A DNA stretch of 64,000 bases from Pseudomonas sp. MWU13-2105 (GTDB lineage: Bacteria > Pseudomonadota > Gammaproteobacteria > Pseudomonadales > Pseudomonadaceae), in contig NZ_JALLIY010000014.1 in the NCBI RefSeq assembly GCF_023242315.1, positions 1 to 64,000 on the forward strand, given 5' to 3'. Positions 16,230-25,735 of this stretch are shown piece after piece (within the stretch, counting starts at the first letter, position 1; every line of letters begins with the position of its first letter). A model generated the notes under the pieces. The model was given only the letters and a program-made list of their open reading frames with translations. It made no database searches and was not told where the DNA came from. The position numbers and the translations under genes were made by a program.

Positions 16230-17726
16230 ATGAACACGACAATTACTCCCTCATTCCCCTCGGCCGATATCTGTGAAAAGGCCCGCCTGAGCCGCGATGC
16301 GCGTTTCGACGGGGTGTTTTTCACCGCGGTGCTCAGCACCCGGATCTACTGCCGTCCCGTCTGCCCGGCGCGTCCGCCCAAGGTCGAGAATGTGCAGTAC
16401 TACCCCAGTGCCGCCGCCGCCGAAGCCCTCGGTTTTCGACCCTGCCTGCGTTGCCGCCCCGAACTGGCGCCGGGCAACACTATCTGGCAGCACGGCGAAC
16501 ATCTGGTCGGCCGTGGGCTGAAGCTGATCCATGAAGGCTTCCTCGCCGAACAGTCCCTCGACGATCTCGCCACCCGGCTCGATGTCGGTGCCCGGCAACT
16601 GCGCCGCCTGTTCGTCAAACACCTGGGCGCTCCACCCATCGCGGTCCATGCCACCCAGCGCCTGCTGTTCGCCAAGCAACTGCTGACCGAGACCGCGCTG
16701 CCGATCACCGAAGTGGCGCTGGCCTCGGGTTTCCAGAGCCTGCGTCGTTTCAACTCGGCCTTTGCCGAAGCCAACCATGCCCCACCCCGGGAGTTTCGGC
16801 GCAAGCCGTTGGCCAATGCCAACAACGCACTGGTCCTGCGCCTGGGCTATCGACCCCCCTACGATTTCAAGGCTGTGTTGGCGTTCCTCGCCAGTCGTGC
16901 CTTGCCGGGTATCGAAGTGGTCGACGAGCAAGGCTATCGGCGAGTCTTCGGCAGCCACGAATCGCCCAGTTGGCTGCAGATCAGCGCCTGGCCCGATGGC
17001 GGTCATGCCTTGAAGCTCGAACTGTTCAATGTCCCGCCCAGCCAGATGCTACCGGTGGTCACGCGGATTCGTCGGATGTTCGACCTGGACGCCGATCCCC
17101 AGGCCATCGCTGCTACCCTGGGCGCGAGCCCGGTGCTGGCGCCACTGGTTGAGCGTTATCCCGGTCAGCGGCTGCCAGGTGGCTGGGACGGTTTCGAGAT
17201 TTCGGTGCGGGCGGTGTTGGGGCAGCAGGTCAGTGTGGCGGCGGCACGCACTTTGGCGTCGCGATTGTTGACCCGTTTCGGCACCGTTCTTGAGGTACCG
17301 CCAGCACCCGGCCTGGATCGCTTGTTTCCATCCCCAGAGCAGATGGTCGACGCGGACCTGGGTTCAATCGGTGTGATCAGGACACGCACCGCGACCATCC
17401 AGGGCATCGCCCGGGCCTTGCTCGATGGGCGGGTGAGTTTTCGTACCGAGCAACGCCTGAATGACTTCGTCAAAAGCTGGGTCGCGCTCCCGGGTATTGG
17501 CGAATGGACCGCGCACTACATCGCCATGCGCGCGCTCAATCATCCCGATGCCTTCCCGGCGGCGGATCTGATCCTGCGTCGCGAAGTGGTCAGGGATGTT
17601 CCGCCCTTGAGTACCAAGGCCCTGGAACGGCTCGCCGAGGACTGGCGGCCATGGCGCGCCTATACGGTGATGTACCTGTGGCGCGGGGCGAGTGAGGCAG
17701 AATCGATACGCAGGAGGCAAAAATGA
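16230..17726 (+). CDS. Ada-AlkA fusion: alkylation-sensing regulator and 3-methyladenine DNA glycosylase
   Basis: This 498-residue protein has three parts. Residues 1-80 are the Ada metal-binding domain with C41, C45, C72 and C75, able to take a methyl group from DNA phosphotriesters. About 85-190 is an AraC-type helix-turn-helix (LDDLATRLDVGARQLRRLF, ALASGFQSLRRFNSAFAEA). About 200-498 is an AlkA-type glycosylase with an HhH-GPD core (VLGQQVSVAAARTLASRLL, LPGIGEWTAHYIAMRAL; a probable catalytic Asp in PAADL). Sensing, gene activation and base excision are thus on one chain. The stop overlaps the ogt ATG (ATGA), giving a two-gene alkylation-repair operon just after tRNA-Thr. Confidence 0.9.
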   Translation: MNTTITPSFPSADICEKARLSRDARFDGVFFTAVLSTRIYCRPVCPARPPKVENVQYYPSAAAAEALGFRPCLRCRPELAPGNTIWQHGEHLVGRGLKLIHEGFLAEQSLDDLATRLDVGARQLRRLFVKHLGAPPIAVHATQRLLFAKQLLTETALPITEVALASGFQSLRRFNSAFAEANHAPPREFRRKPLANANNALVLRLGYRPPYDFKAVLAFLASRALPGIEVVDEQGYRRVFGSHESPSWLQISAWPDGGHALKLELFNVPPSQMLPVVTRIRRMFDLDADPQAIAATLGASPVLAPLVERYPGQRLPGGWDGFEISVRAVLGQQVSVAAARTLASRLLTRFGTVLEVPPAPGLDRLFPSPEQMVDADLGSIGVIRTRTATIQGIARALLDGRVSFRTEQRLNDFVKSWVALPGIGEWTAHYIAMRALNHPDAFPAADLILRREVVRDVPPLSTKALERLAEDWRPWRAYTVMYLWRGASEAESIRRRQK

Positions 17727-18220
17727 CCGCAAGCCCGATTTACTACGACATCATCCCTTCGCCCATCGGTCCCATGATGCTGGTGGCTGATGACGATGGA
17801 CTGTGCGAGCTGCGCTTCGAGCTGGACTATCGGCCGCAGACGCCCCTGGACAGCTGGGTGCATGCGCCGGACAAACTGGCGCAGGTGCGTACGCAACTGG
17901 AAGAGTACTTTGCCGGCGAGCGCGTCGAGTTCGAGCTGAAGCTCAATATGCAAGGCACGGATTTCCAGAAAGACGTCTGGCAGGCCCTGATGACCATTCC
18001 TTACGGCGTGACCACCAGCTATGGCGAAATTTCCCAGCAGATCAATCGACCCAAGGCTTCACGGGCGGTCGGGGCGGCGAATGGACGCAACCCGGTGCCG
18101 GTGATCGTGCCCTGTCATCGGGTGATCGGCAGCAACGGCAGCCTGACCGGATTCGGTGGCGGGCTGGCTGCCAAGCAATGGTTGCTGGAGCTTGAGTCAC
18201 GGCGCTTTTCGTTGCGTTGA
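17723..18220 (+). CDS. ogt: Methylated-DNA-[protein]-cysteine S-methyltransferase (Ogt)
   Basis: This 165-residue suicide enzyme removes O6-alkyl groups from guanine. The acceptor is C131 in IVPCHRVIGSNGSLTGFGGGL. The DNA-binding helix region FQKDVWQALMTIPYGVTTSYGEI and RAVGAANGRNP are conserved. It is translationally coupled to the upstream Ada-AlkA gene and supplies the methyltransferase activity that the Ada part lacks. It runs tail-to-tail with nadC, 8 bases apart. Confidence 0.94.
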   Translation: MTASPIYYDIIPSPIGPMMLVADDDGLCELRFELDYRPQTPLDSWVHAPDKLAQVRTQLEEYFAGERVEFELKLNMQGTDFQKDVWQALMTIPYGVTTSYGEISQQINRPKASRAVGAANGRNPVPVIVPCHRVIGSNGSLTGFGGGLAAKQWLLELESRRFSLR

Positions 18221-18228
18221 GCCTCTTC

Positions 18229-19077
18229 TCAGAGACTCAAACGCATCGACAGGTCCACCGCCTTCACATCCTTGGTCATGGCACCAATGGAGATATAGTC
18301 CACGCCGGTCTCGGCAATCGGCCGCAGGGTGCTTTCATTGATCCCGCCACTGGCTTCCAGCTTCGCCTTGCCGGCATTCAGGCGCACCGCTTCGCGCATA
18401 TCGTCCAGGCTCAACTCGTCGAGCATGATGATATCCGCCCCCGCCGCCAGCGCTTCCTTGAGCTCGGCCAGGCTCTCCACCTCGATCTCCACCGGCTTGC
18501 CCGGGGCGATCTTGTGCGCCGCGTTGATCGCCTGGGCGATCCCACCGCACGCGGCGATATGGTTTTCCTTGATCAGGAACGCGTCGTACAAGCCGATCCG
18601 ATGGTTATGACAACCGCCGCAGGTCACCGCGTACTTTTGCGCCAGGCGCAGGCCCGGCAAGGTCTTGCGGGTATCCAGCAGCTTGACCGCGGTATCGGCG
18701 ACCTGGTCGGCGTAATAGCGCGCATGGGTCGCGACCCCGGACAGCAGTTGGAGGAAATTCAGCGCGCAACGTTCGCCGCTGAGCAGCGAGCGCGCCGGGC
18801 CTTCGAGGTGGAACAGCGCCTGGTTCGGCCGCACCCGTTCGCCGTCGCGCACTTGCCAATGCACCGCCACCCGCGGGTCGAGCTGGCGGAACACCGCATC
18901 GACCCAGGCCGTACCGGCAATGGTCGCCGCGTCGCGGGTAATGATGGCGGCCTTGGCCAGGCGCTCGGCGGGGATCAGCTGGGCGGTGATGTCGCCACTG
19001 CCGATGTCTTCGAGCAACGCACGGCGCACGTTGGCTTCGATTTCGGCGGTCAGGTCGGCGAGGCGTAGATTCGGCAT
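18229..19077 (-). CDS. nadC: Nicotinate-nucleotide pyrophosphorylase (carboxylating), NadC
   Basis: This 282-residue enzyme converts quinolinate and PRPP to nicotinate mononucleotide in de novo NAD synthesis. Signatures are LLEDIGSGDITAQLIP at the N-terminus, DTRKTLPGLRLAQKYAVTCGGCHNHR in the centre and IMLDELSLDDMREAV and EASGGINESTLRPIAETGVDYIS near the C-terminus. I chose the ATG at 19077 (MPNLRLADL); the longer open frame upstream is noncoding. Confidence 0.95.
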   Translation of the reverse strand: MPNLRLADLTAEIEANVRRALLEDIGSGDITAQLIPAERLAKAAIITRDAATIAGTAWVDAVFRQLDPRVAVHWQVRDGERVRPNQALFHLEGPARSLLSGERCALNFLQLLSGVATHARYYADQVADTAVKLLDTRKTLPGLRLAQKYAVTCGGCHNHRIGLYDAFLIKENHIAACGGIAQAINAAHKIAPGKPVEIEVESLAELKEALAAGADIIMLDELSLDDMREAVRLNAGKAKLEASGGINESTLRPIAETGVDYISIGAMTKDVKAVDLSMRLSL

Positions 19078-19449
19078 AACGGACTCCACAAACAAAGTGT
19101 CCTGATTATAGGGGCAGGGCGCCGCCCAACCCAAGGCACGTGGTCGACCCCGAGCACCCGGATCTTGCCTTTGGTCGCTTGCCGCGAGCGTTTTGCCGGG
19201 CTGGCGGTCTATTCCCGTATGGATATGAAAAGGAATTGCACAGGCACTAGCAAAAGTGACATCTTTTGCAAGATAATCTGCCTTGTAATTGACGTCATAG
19301 CTTTGACGTCTCTGTGATTCCCCGATTATCGATAGCCGGTGAATGCCTGGGGTGTTCGCCGAGAAGCGGTTGTGAGTCACTATGCTGACTTCCCGCACAC
19401 ACCGATCTTTCACGCAGAACTGACAGAACCGCTGCGGCAGGAGGCTTTG
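19078..19449. other. Intergenic control region between divergent nadC and the DUF1631 gene
   Basis: These 372 bases hold no gene I can support. The region becomes AT-richer near 19210-19320 and contains an inverted repeat GCAAAAG-N6-CTTTTGC and a repeated TGACGTC. Promoters for both divergent genes must lie here, but I cannot place a convincing -35/-10 pair. Confidence 0.6.
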
Positions 19450-21657
19450 ATGCACAATGACGGAAAGGTCGTGCCGTTGCACAAGGCATCCGACGAGCAA
19501 GCGACGCCGTCGCCGCTGGCCCGTTTGCCCGTGGTTCTCGTCCAGGTCCGTGACAAGGCCGCGCTGCAGCTCAAGCAAGGCTTGCAGGTGCTGTTCGATA
19601 ATGCCGACGACACCTTGTTCGAAATGGCCGACAAGGCCCAGAACAACGTCGACCAGAACACTTTTTTCGAAGCCATGCGCGACCTGCGCCTCAAGCGCAA
19701 AAGTATCGAGCGTGGTTTTCTCGAGCGTTTTTTCGAGGCCTTTGACGGCCTTGGCCAGTACGACATCAGTGAGCCGACGCTGTCCACGGCGGTGTCCTAC
19801 GAAGCCCTGGCGCTGGTGTCCAACGATGAACTGGAGCGCACCGTGGCCCTGGATGCCATGGTCGCCAAGGTCCTCAGCCGCGACGGTTTTGCCCTCGGGC
19901 AACTCAGCACCCGCCTCAATGCCCTGATTACCCGGCGTGTCGATGATGCGAGCAATCCCGTGGGCCCGGCGATGCTCTGCGGGTATTTCCTCGAGGCCGG
20001 GCGCAACCTCGGGGTGGAGATCAAGGTCAAGCTGATCATCCTCAAGCTGTTCGAGAAATATGTCCTCAGCGACACCGACCATTTGTACGCCGAAGCCAAT
20101 CAATTGCTGATCGCCACCGGTGTGCTGCCGGAGCTCAAGGCTGCCCCGGCGCGGCGTGCCAGCGACCGGCCGTCAGCCGGCACCCGTGGTCAACCGGCAG
20201 CGAGCGCCAGCATCAAGCCCCTCGATGAAAGCGTGCAAGAGGTGTTCGCCGCCTTGCAGGAGCTGCTGCTGCATGTGCGTGGCAGCGTCGCGCCCAAGCT
20301 TGAGGCCGGCTCCGAGGTCCAGCCGATTTCCACCAATGACCTGCTGCGCCTGCTCTCGCATCTGCAGCAATATGTACCGGAGCCCAGCTCGGCGGAAGAT
20401 TTCGACCTGCGCAACCAGTTGGAACAGCTGTTGACCCGGGTCAGCGTGAAAAGCGGCAAGTCCCGGGTGGTCGGGGGCATGGACGAGGATGTGATCAACC
20501 TGATCGCCATGCTCTTCGAGTTTATCCTCGATGACCGCGTCCTGCCGGACTCGCTGAAGGCGCTGATCGGCCGCTTGCAGATCCCGATGTTGAAAGTGGC
20601 GGTGCTGGACAAGAGCTTTTTCAGCCGTGGCAGCCATCCGGCACGACGCCTGTTGAATGAAATCGCCTCCGCCGCCCTGGGCTGGGGGGCTCGTGACGAC
20701 TATCAGCGCGATGCCCTCTACGTACGCATCGAACAGATCGTGCAACGCCTGTTGAATGATTTCGTCGATGATCCGGCGATTTTTTCCGAGTTGCTGGTGG
20801 AATTCCTCGCCTTTACCAGCGACGAGCGCCGGCGCAGCGAATTGCTCGAACAACGTACCCGCGATGCCGAAGAAGGCCGGGCCAAGGCCGAACAGGCACG
20901 CCAGCGGGTCCAGGAAGTGTTGAACGAACGGCTGTTGGGGCGCACCTTGCCCGAGGTGGTCGTGCGCCTGCTCCAGGAGGCCTGGAGCAAGGTGCTGTTG
21001 CTGACCTGGCTCAAGCAGGGTGAAGCGTCCGCCGAATGGCAGGCCGGCTTGCAGACCATGGATGATTTGATCTGGAGTGTCGAACCCCGGGACCCGGTCG
21101 ATGCCCGGCTCAAACTGCTGGAGTTGGTACCCGGGTTGCTCAAGGCCTTGCGCGACGGTCTGACCAGCGCCGCGTTCGATCCCTTTGCCACCAGCGAATT
21201 TTTCAGCCAGTTGGAAGGCCTGCATGTCCAGGTGCTCCAGCAGCTTGCCAGGAAGAGCGCCGAGCCGGTGCTGAGTGCCCAGGCCCCGGCGATGGTCGAG
21301 GTGGTGGAGGAGATTGTCCTCAGTGCGCCCCACCAGCCCCTGGCCGAAGACGCGGTCTTCGAGTTGCCGGCTGATGACGCGGCCCTGCTCTGGGTCCGGC
21401 AATTGCACATCGGCCAGTGGGTGGAAATCCGCGAGGACGCGGAGAACAGCCTGCGCTGCAAGCTGACGGCAATCATCGAGCCGGGCGGCAAGTTCATTTT
21501 CGTCAATCGTACCGGCATGAAGGTGCTTGAACGCACGGCCCAGGCCCTGGCCGTGGAGTTCCGCCGTGGCGCGGTGCGCCTGCTCGACGACGCCTTGTTG
21601 TTCGACCGGGCGCTGGCGTCGGTCATCGGCAATCTGCGGCGGATGACGACGCGCTGA
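19450..21657 (+). CDS. DUF1631 family protein
   Basis: This 735-residue soluble protein is rich in helices and has no signal peptide or membrane segment. It begins MHNDGKVVPLHKAS and contains the family stretches LFDNADDTLFEMADKAQNN and RSIERGFLERF-like sequence (KSIERGFLERFFEAFDGLG). A Pro/Ala-rich linker lies near residues 230-255, and EQRTRDAEEGRAKAEQARQRVQ forms a probable coiled coil. The C-terminal domain (LHIGQWVEIREDAENSLRCK ... GGKFIFVNRTGMKV) resembles a PilZ-type beta-barrel, but I cannot identify a c-di-GMP motif. The ATG at 19450 follows GGCAGGAGG; an upstream ATG at 19339 was rejected. Function is unknown to me; it sits alone between nadC and ampD. Confidence 0.82.
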   Translation: MHNDGKVVPLHKASDEQATPSPLARLPVVLVQVRDKAALQLKQGLQVLFDNADDTLFEMADKAQNNVDQNTFFEAMRDLRLKRKSIERGFLERFFEAFDGLGQYDISEPTLSTAVSYEALALVSNDELERTVALDAMVAKVLSRDGFALGQLSTRLNALITRRVDDASNPVGPAMLCGYFLEAGRNLGVEIKVKLIILKLFEKYVLSDTDHLYAEANQLLIATGVLPELKAAPARRASDRPSAGTRGQPAASASIKPLDESVQEVFAALQELLLHVRGSVAPKLEAGSEVQPISTNDLLRLLSHLQQYVPEPSSAEDFDLRNQLEQLLTRVSVKSGKSRVVGGMDEDVINLIAMLFEFILDDRVLPDSLKALIGRLQIPMLKVAVLDKSFFSRGSHPARRLLNEIASAALGWGARDDYQRDALYVRIEQIVQRLLNDFVDDPAIFSELLVEFLAFTSDERRRSELLEQRTRDAEEGRAKAEQARQRVQEVLNERLLGRTLPEVVVRLLQEAWSKVLLLTWLKQGEASAEWQAGLQTMDDLIWSVEPRDPVDARLKLLELVPGLLKALRDGLTSAAFDPFATSEFFSQLEGLHVQVLQQLARKSAEPVLSAQAPAMVEVVEEIVLSAPHQPLAEDAVFELPADDAALLWVRQLHIGQWVEIREDAENSLRCKLTAIIEPGGKFIFVNRTGMKVLERTAQALAVEFRRGAVRLLDDALLFDRALASVIGNLRRMTTR

Positions 21658-21785
21658 GGGCGCGTCGCTGGCCTTGTCACAGGACAAATGTTGAGAAAAT
21701 TTCCGCTATAAACGCGGATTGCTGACCCATCCGCGTGTCTATCGCGGCATACTGAGCCTGTCGTTTGGTCTTCGAAGGAGTCGGT

Positions 21786-22349
21786 ATGCAGTTGGATCCC
21801 GCCAGCGGTTGGTGCCAGGACGTGCGTCACTGTCCGTCGCCCAACTTCAACCAGCGTCCGGCTGGGGAAATCTCCCTTCTGGTGATCCACAACATCAGCC
21901 TGCCGCCAGGGCAGTTCGCCACGGGCAAGGTGCAGGAGTTCTTCCAGAACCGCCTGGATGTCACGGAACATTCCTACTTTGAAGGCATCGCCAACTTGCG
22001 CGTATCAGCGCATTTTCTGATTGAGCGTGACGGAGTAGTCACTCAGTTTGTCTCTTGTCTGGAGCGCGCCTGGCATGCCGGGGTGTCGTCTTTCGAGGGA
22101 CGGGAAACCTGTAACGATTTTTCCCTGGGCATCGAGTTGGAAGGCACCGACGACCTGCCTTTCACCGAGGCGCAGTACCTGGCGCTGATCGGTTTGACCC
22201 GTCAGCTGCGGGCCGCTTACCCGGCCATTACCCCGCAACGGATTTGCGGCCATAGCGATATTGCCCCGGGTCGCAAGACCGATCCGGGACCGGCGTTCGA
22301 CTGGGGGCGTTTTCGTGCCGCCGTGCTGGAAAAAGGAGAGTCACAATGA
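21786..22349 (+). CDS. ampD: 1,6-anhydro-N-acetylmuramyl-L-alanine amidase AmpD
   Basis: This 187-residue cytoplasmic zinc amidase (amidase_2 fold) cleaves recycled anhydromuropeptides and so keeps AmpR-dependent beta-lactamase off. Zinc ligands are H35 (LVIHNIS) and the His and Asp of GHSDIAPGRKTDPGP near the C-terminus. EHSYFEGIANLRVSAHFLIERDG and WHAGVSSFEGRETCNDFSLGIELEG are typical. GAAGGAG precedes the ATG at 21786. It overlaps ampE by four bases. Confidence 0.95.
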   Translation: MQLDPASGWCQDVRHCPSPNFNQRPAGEISLLVIHNISLPPGQFATGKVQEFFQNRLDVTEHSYFEGIANLRVSAHFLIERDGVVTQFVSCLERAWHAGVSSFEGRETCNDFSLGIELEGTDDLPFTEAQYLALIGLTRQLRAAYPAITPQRICGHSDIAPGRKTDPGPAFDWGRFRAAVLEKGESQ

Positions 22350-23182
22350 GTTTTCTGGTGTTGCTGCTGGCGGTCTGGATCGAAAAATTCTCGGCCTTGC
22401 GCCAACGGGTCCAGCGCGACGGTGCCTGGCTGCGGGAGCTGGCCAGGCTGGAAGCCGGCCCACGGACTGCCGGGCAGCCCTGGCTGGTGTTGATCCTGCT
22501 GGTGCTGTTGCCGGTGGTCGGGCTCGGCCTGCTGTTGATGGTCCTGCAACCGCTGGCCTATGGTTTGCTGGCCTTGCCGGTGCACCTGCTGGTGGTGATC
22601 TACAGCCTGGGGCGTGGGGATTTGCTGGCGGCCCTGGGACCGTTTCGCGATGCCTGGCGGCGCGGCGATATGCAGGCGGCCGTACATGTGGCCAAGCGTG
22701 ATCTGGATGTGTGTGCCGAGAATGGCGAGGATCTGCTGGAGCAAGTCCAGGGCTATCTGTTATGGCAGGCCTACCAGAGTTTCTTCGTGGTGATCTTCTG
22801 GTATTTCCTCCTTGGCCCGGTGGCGGCGTTGAGTTATCGGCTGCTGGCGCTGGCGGCCGAGCATGGCCAGAGCCCGGCGCTGGTGGAGCGCGCGACCTTG
22901 CTGCGGCACGCCTTCGACTGGTTGCCGGTGCGCTTGTTGGCGGCCAGCCTGGCGTTGGTGGGCAACTTTGTCGGGGTCAGCCGGGTGATGCTGCATGAGT
23001 TGCTCAACTGGGATATCACGGCGCGGCAACTGGTGGAGAAAGTCGGTCGCGTTGCCGGGGAAGTCCCGGCGCCGGTGGTCGGTGCCGATGGCGTCACCAG
23101 CCTGGACAGCCTGTGGGAGTTGCTGCTGCGGGCCGCGGTGCTCTGGTATGCCGGGTTTGCCTTGTGGACCGTACTGATCTGA
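22346..23182 (+). CDS. ampE: Inner-membrane regulatory protein AmpE
   Basis: This 278-residue membrane protein is always paired with AmpD in the ampDE operon. It has helices near residues 1-12, 45-70 (LVLILLVLLPVVGLGLLLMVL), about 145-170 and at the C-terminus (LLLRAAVLWYAGFALW). It begins MSFLVLLLAVWIEKFSALRQ, as in the family. Its exact biochemical activity is not established; it is linked to beta-lactamase regulation. The ATG overlaps the ampD stop (ATGA). Confidence 0.93.
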   Translation: MSFLVLLLAVWIEKFSALRQRVQRDGAWLRELARLEAGPRTAGQPWLVLILLVLLPVVGLGLLLMVLQPLAYGLLALPVHLLVVIYSLGRGDLLAALGPFRDAWRRGDMQAAVHVAKRDLDVCAENGEDLLEQVQGYLLWQAYQSFFVVIFWYFLLGPVAALSYRLLALAAEHGQSPALVERATLLRHAFDWLPVRLLAASLALVGNFVGVSRVMLHELLNWDITARQLVEKVGRVAGEVPAPVVGADGVTSLDSLWELLLRAAVLWYAGFALWTVLI

Positions 23183-23436
23183 TCCGGTTGGGGGCACCGG
23201 CCTCACTGACACCGCGGACCTTGTAGGCGTCTGGCTTGTCGGATCGCCGCACCACCGCGAAGAGACATGTTCGGGCGCCGCAAAAGGCACTTTTGTCAGG
23301 CCGCCGCGTGTGCCGTCATTAACCTTAAGTTACAAAACTCCCTTTCAAATTAAGTTATACAAGCAGTAGCTGCGGATACTGGCTTTGTGCCTCGCCGTGC
23401 CTGCCACTATAAAAATAATAGAAAGGGAGCGTTCCA
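23183..23436. other. Intergenic region between ampE and the chemoreceptor gene, with a REP-like half
   Basis: About 23230-23270 carries GGCTTGTCGG followed by ATCGCCGCACC, a partial copy of the local REP element. The AT-rich end contains TTAAGTTA and, 11 bases on, GCTGCGGATA, a weak resemblance to a FliA promoter. AATAATAG (23414-23421) just before the SD is one mismatch from the AAYAAYAA Hfq/Crc motif. None of these is secure. Confidence 0.35.
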
Positions 23437-25467
23437 GTGAAGAGCTTGCTATATCCCGCCGTCGCCCTGATGAACCGCTTGAGCTTCGGGATGAAGTTCA
23501 GCCTGATCAGCGTGCTGTTCTTCGTGCCGATGCTGGTGACCAACTTCTATCTGGTGCGCGATTCCTATCGGGAATTCTCCGGCACTCAGATCGAGCTGCA
23601 AAGCCTCGACCTGCTGGGCAGCAGCCTGACCTTGCGGCGCGACCTGGAAACCCTGAACAACCAGGTGCAGATCAATGCCGTCCTCGGTCAATCCGGCAAG
23701 GCGGGGGATCTGGAAAGCAAGATCCACACCCTCGAACAAAGCGTTCTCGCCCGCCTGCAAGGCCTGGTAGCAGTGACGATCGACCCGGAACAGATCGATG
23801 CCTTCAATGCCAAGCGCGATGAAATGATCAGCGCCTTCAAGGCCCAGCAGGCCGAAACCTCCTTGCAAAGCAAAAGCGCACTGATCACCAAGCTGCTGGC
23901 CAAGGCGCAGATTTTCAGCCAGATCATCGCCAGCCAGTCGGGGCTCAGTCGTGATAACCAGAGCGATCTGCGGCAGTTGAGCGAACTGGTGACCAGCGTC
24001 ACGCCACAAGTGACCCAGATCCTCGGCGAAGGCCGCTCGATGGGTGCTTATTCCCTGGGCCAGGGTTTTCTCAACTCGGCGTCGAGCACGCGTTTCGACG
24101 AGTTGTTGCAGCAGATCGAGAAGTTGCAGGCCGAATACGCCCTGAAACTCCAGGATGCCCTGGGCGCCAGTAAAAATGCCCATGCCGCCCTGGACACGCT
24201 GGCCAGCACCAGCAAGGCTTCGTTGAAAAAAGGCAGCGAGCTGTTTGAAGAGCAGGTGGTCATGGCCGAAACCCTCGAAGCGCCCTGGCCGGCCTTCTAC
24301 GATCAGGTCAGTGCCCTGATGGCGCAAACCTACCAGCTCAATGACGCCACCCTGGCCTATCTCGGCCAGGAGCTTGAGCAGCGCCTGGGGCAAAATCGCC
24401 TGCACATGCTGTCACTGGTGGTCGCGCTGGCGGCGGTGTTTTTCTCCATCGTCTACCTGTACGGCGGTTTCTATGCCTCGACCCGGACCACCTTGCGGCG
24501 CCTGGGGGAAATGATGAACAAGGTGGCGGCCGGGGACATGACGGTCAATTTCGTCGCCCATAGCCGCGATGAACTGGGTGAACTGGGTGGCGTCTTCAAC
24601 AGCACCGTGGCGAAGATCCATGATTTGATCGAGCGGGTCGGGCAGACCGTCAGTGAGGTCGAGCGCCAGGCCGGGCAGGTCGAGTCGGTATCGGCCCGCA
24701 GCAATCAGGCGGTGGCCGGCCAGCGCAGCCAGATCGAGCAGGTGGCGACCGCCATGAACCAGATGTCAGCCACCGCCCAGGAAGTGGCCCGCAGTGCGGC
24801 GGCGGCGGTGAGCAGTGCCCACAGTGTCAACGGCGAAACCCTCAGCGGCCGCGGCCTGGTCGAGTCGCAACAGAGCAGCATCGTGCAGTTGGCCGGTGAG
24901 ATCGATCAGTCGGTGCAGGTGATCAATCAACTGGCCAGCGACAGCCAGTCCATCAGCCGGGTGCTGGAAGTGATCAAGAGCATCGCCGAGCAGACCAACC
25001 TGCTGGCCCTCAACGCGGCCATCGAGGCGGCCCGGGCCGGTGAGCAGGGGCGGGGCTTCGCTGTGGTGGCCGACGAGGTGCGGACCCTGGCCAAGCGTAC
25101 CCAGCAGTCGACCGGGGAAATCGAGGAGATGATCAGCCGGCTCCACGGTGGCGTGGGGGCGGCGGTGAAAGCCATGGGCATCAGCCATGGAATGGCCAAC
25201 AGCACGGTGAGCCAGTCGGAAAAGGTCCAGCAGGCGCTGGACAATATCCTCGGCGCGGTGGGCCTGATCGTCGACCAGAACCAGCAGATCGCCGCCGCCG
25301 TCGAGCAGCAAACCGCCGTGGCCCACGATATCGACCAGAATATCGTCGAGATCAACCGCGCGGGTGAGCGTACGGCGGAAGGCGCGCATCAGACCGAAAG
25401 TGCCAGTCGCCTGCTCTCGGTGCAGGTGGTGGAGCTCAAGCAATTGATCGGTGCGTTCAGGGTCTGA
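23437..25467 (+). CDS. Methyl-accepting chemotaxis protein
   Basis: This 676-residue transducer has an N-terminal membrane helix (about 20-40), a large helical periplasmic sensor region to about residue 325, a second helix (LVVALAAVFFSIVYLYGGFY), HAMP (about 345-400) and a signalling domain. The signalling hairpin tip is IAEQTNLLALNAAIEAARAG followed by EQGRGFAVVADEVRTLAKRT. The ligand is not predictable from the sensor sequence. It starts with GTG after GGGAG. Position next to ampDE matches the PA4520-type transducer of P. aeruginosa. Confidence 0.93.
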   Translation: MKSLLYPAVALMNRLSFGMKFSLISVLFFVPMLVTNFYLVRDSYREFSGTQIELQSLDLLGSSLTLRRDLETLNNQVQINAVLGQSGKAGDLESKIHTLEQSVLARLQGLVAVTIDPEQIDAFNAKRDEMISAFKAQQAETSLQSKSALITKLLAKAQIFSQIIASQSGLSRDNQSDLRQLSELVTSVTPQVTQILGEGRSMGAYSLGQGFLNSASSTRFDELLQQIEKLQAEYALKLQDALGASKNAHAALDTLASTSKASLKKGSELFEEQVVMAETLEAPWPAFYDQVSALMAQTYQLNDATLAYLGQELEQRLGQNRLHMLSLVVALAAVFFSIVYLYGGFYASTRTTLRRLGEMMNKVAAGDMTVNFVAHSRDELGELGGVFNSTVAKIHDLIERVGQTVSEVERQAGQVESVSARSNQAVAGQRSQIEQVATAMNQMSATAQEVARSAAAAVSSAHSVNGETLSGRGLVESQQSSIVQLAGEIDQSVQVINQLASDSQSISRVLEVIKSIAEQTNLLALNAAIEAARAGEQGRGFAVVADEVRTLAKRTQQSTGEIEEMISRLHGGVGAAVKAMGISHGMANSTVSQSEKVQQALDNILGAVGLIVDQNQQIAAAVEQQTAVAHDIDQNIVEINRAGERTAEGAHQTESASRLLSVQVVELKQLIGAFRV

Positions 25468-25522
25468 AGCGGGGCTTGCCGCCATGCCGTTCAGTTAAGG
25501 TCATGTGTCGCCGAGCACGGTC

Positions 25523-25681
25523 CTGTGGCGAGCGGGCTTGTCGGAACGCCGCACCGCCGCACCGCCGCTCTGGGGCGCGAAGCGGCCCTGAAACCGGCGA
25601 GCGCGGTTTATCAGGCAGACCAAGAAAACCGGTTTTGCGACTGCTTCGCAGCCGAACGCGGGCAAGCCCGCTCGCCACAAG
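25523..25681. repeat. REP doublet (REPIN-like), copy 1
   Basis: Inverted ends TGTGGCGAGCGGGCTT and AAGCCCGCTCGCCACA enclose a GC-rich centre with GACTGCTTCGCAGCCGAACG. Two related copies lie at 33497 and 57925. It sits between the convergent chemoreceptor and TatD-family genes. Confidence 0.85.
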
Positions 25682-25735
25682 TCTCGCCAGGCTTGAGATT
25701 GTTCTGCGCTGAAGGATATTGGGGCTTGCCAGCGC

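Noticed and set aside
20173..21687. Long minus-strand open frame opposite the DUF1631 gene
   Set aside because: Composition is typical of an antisense shadow, and the plus-strand gene has an SD and family similarity.
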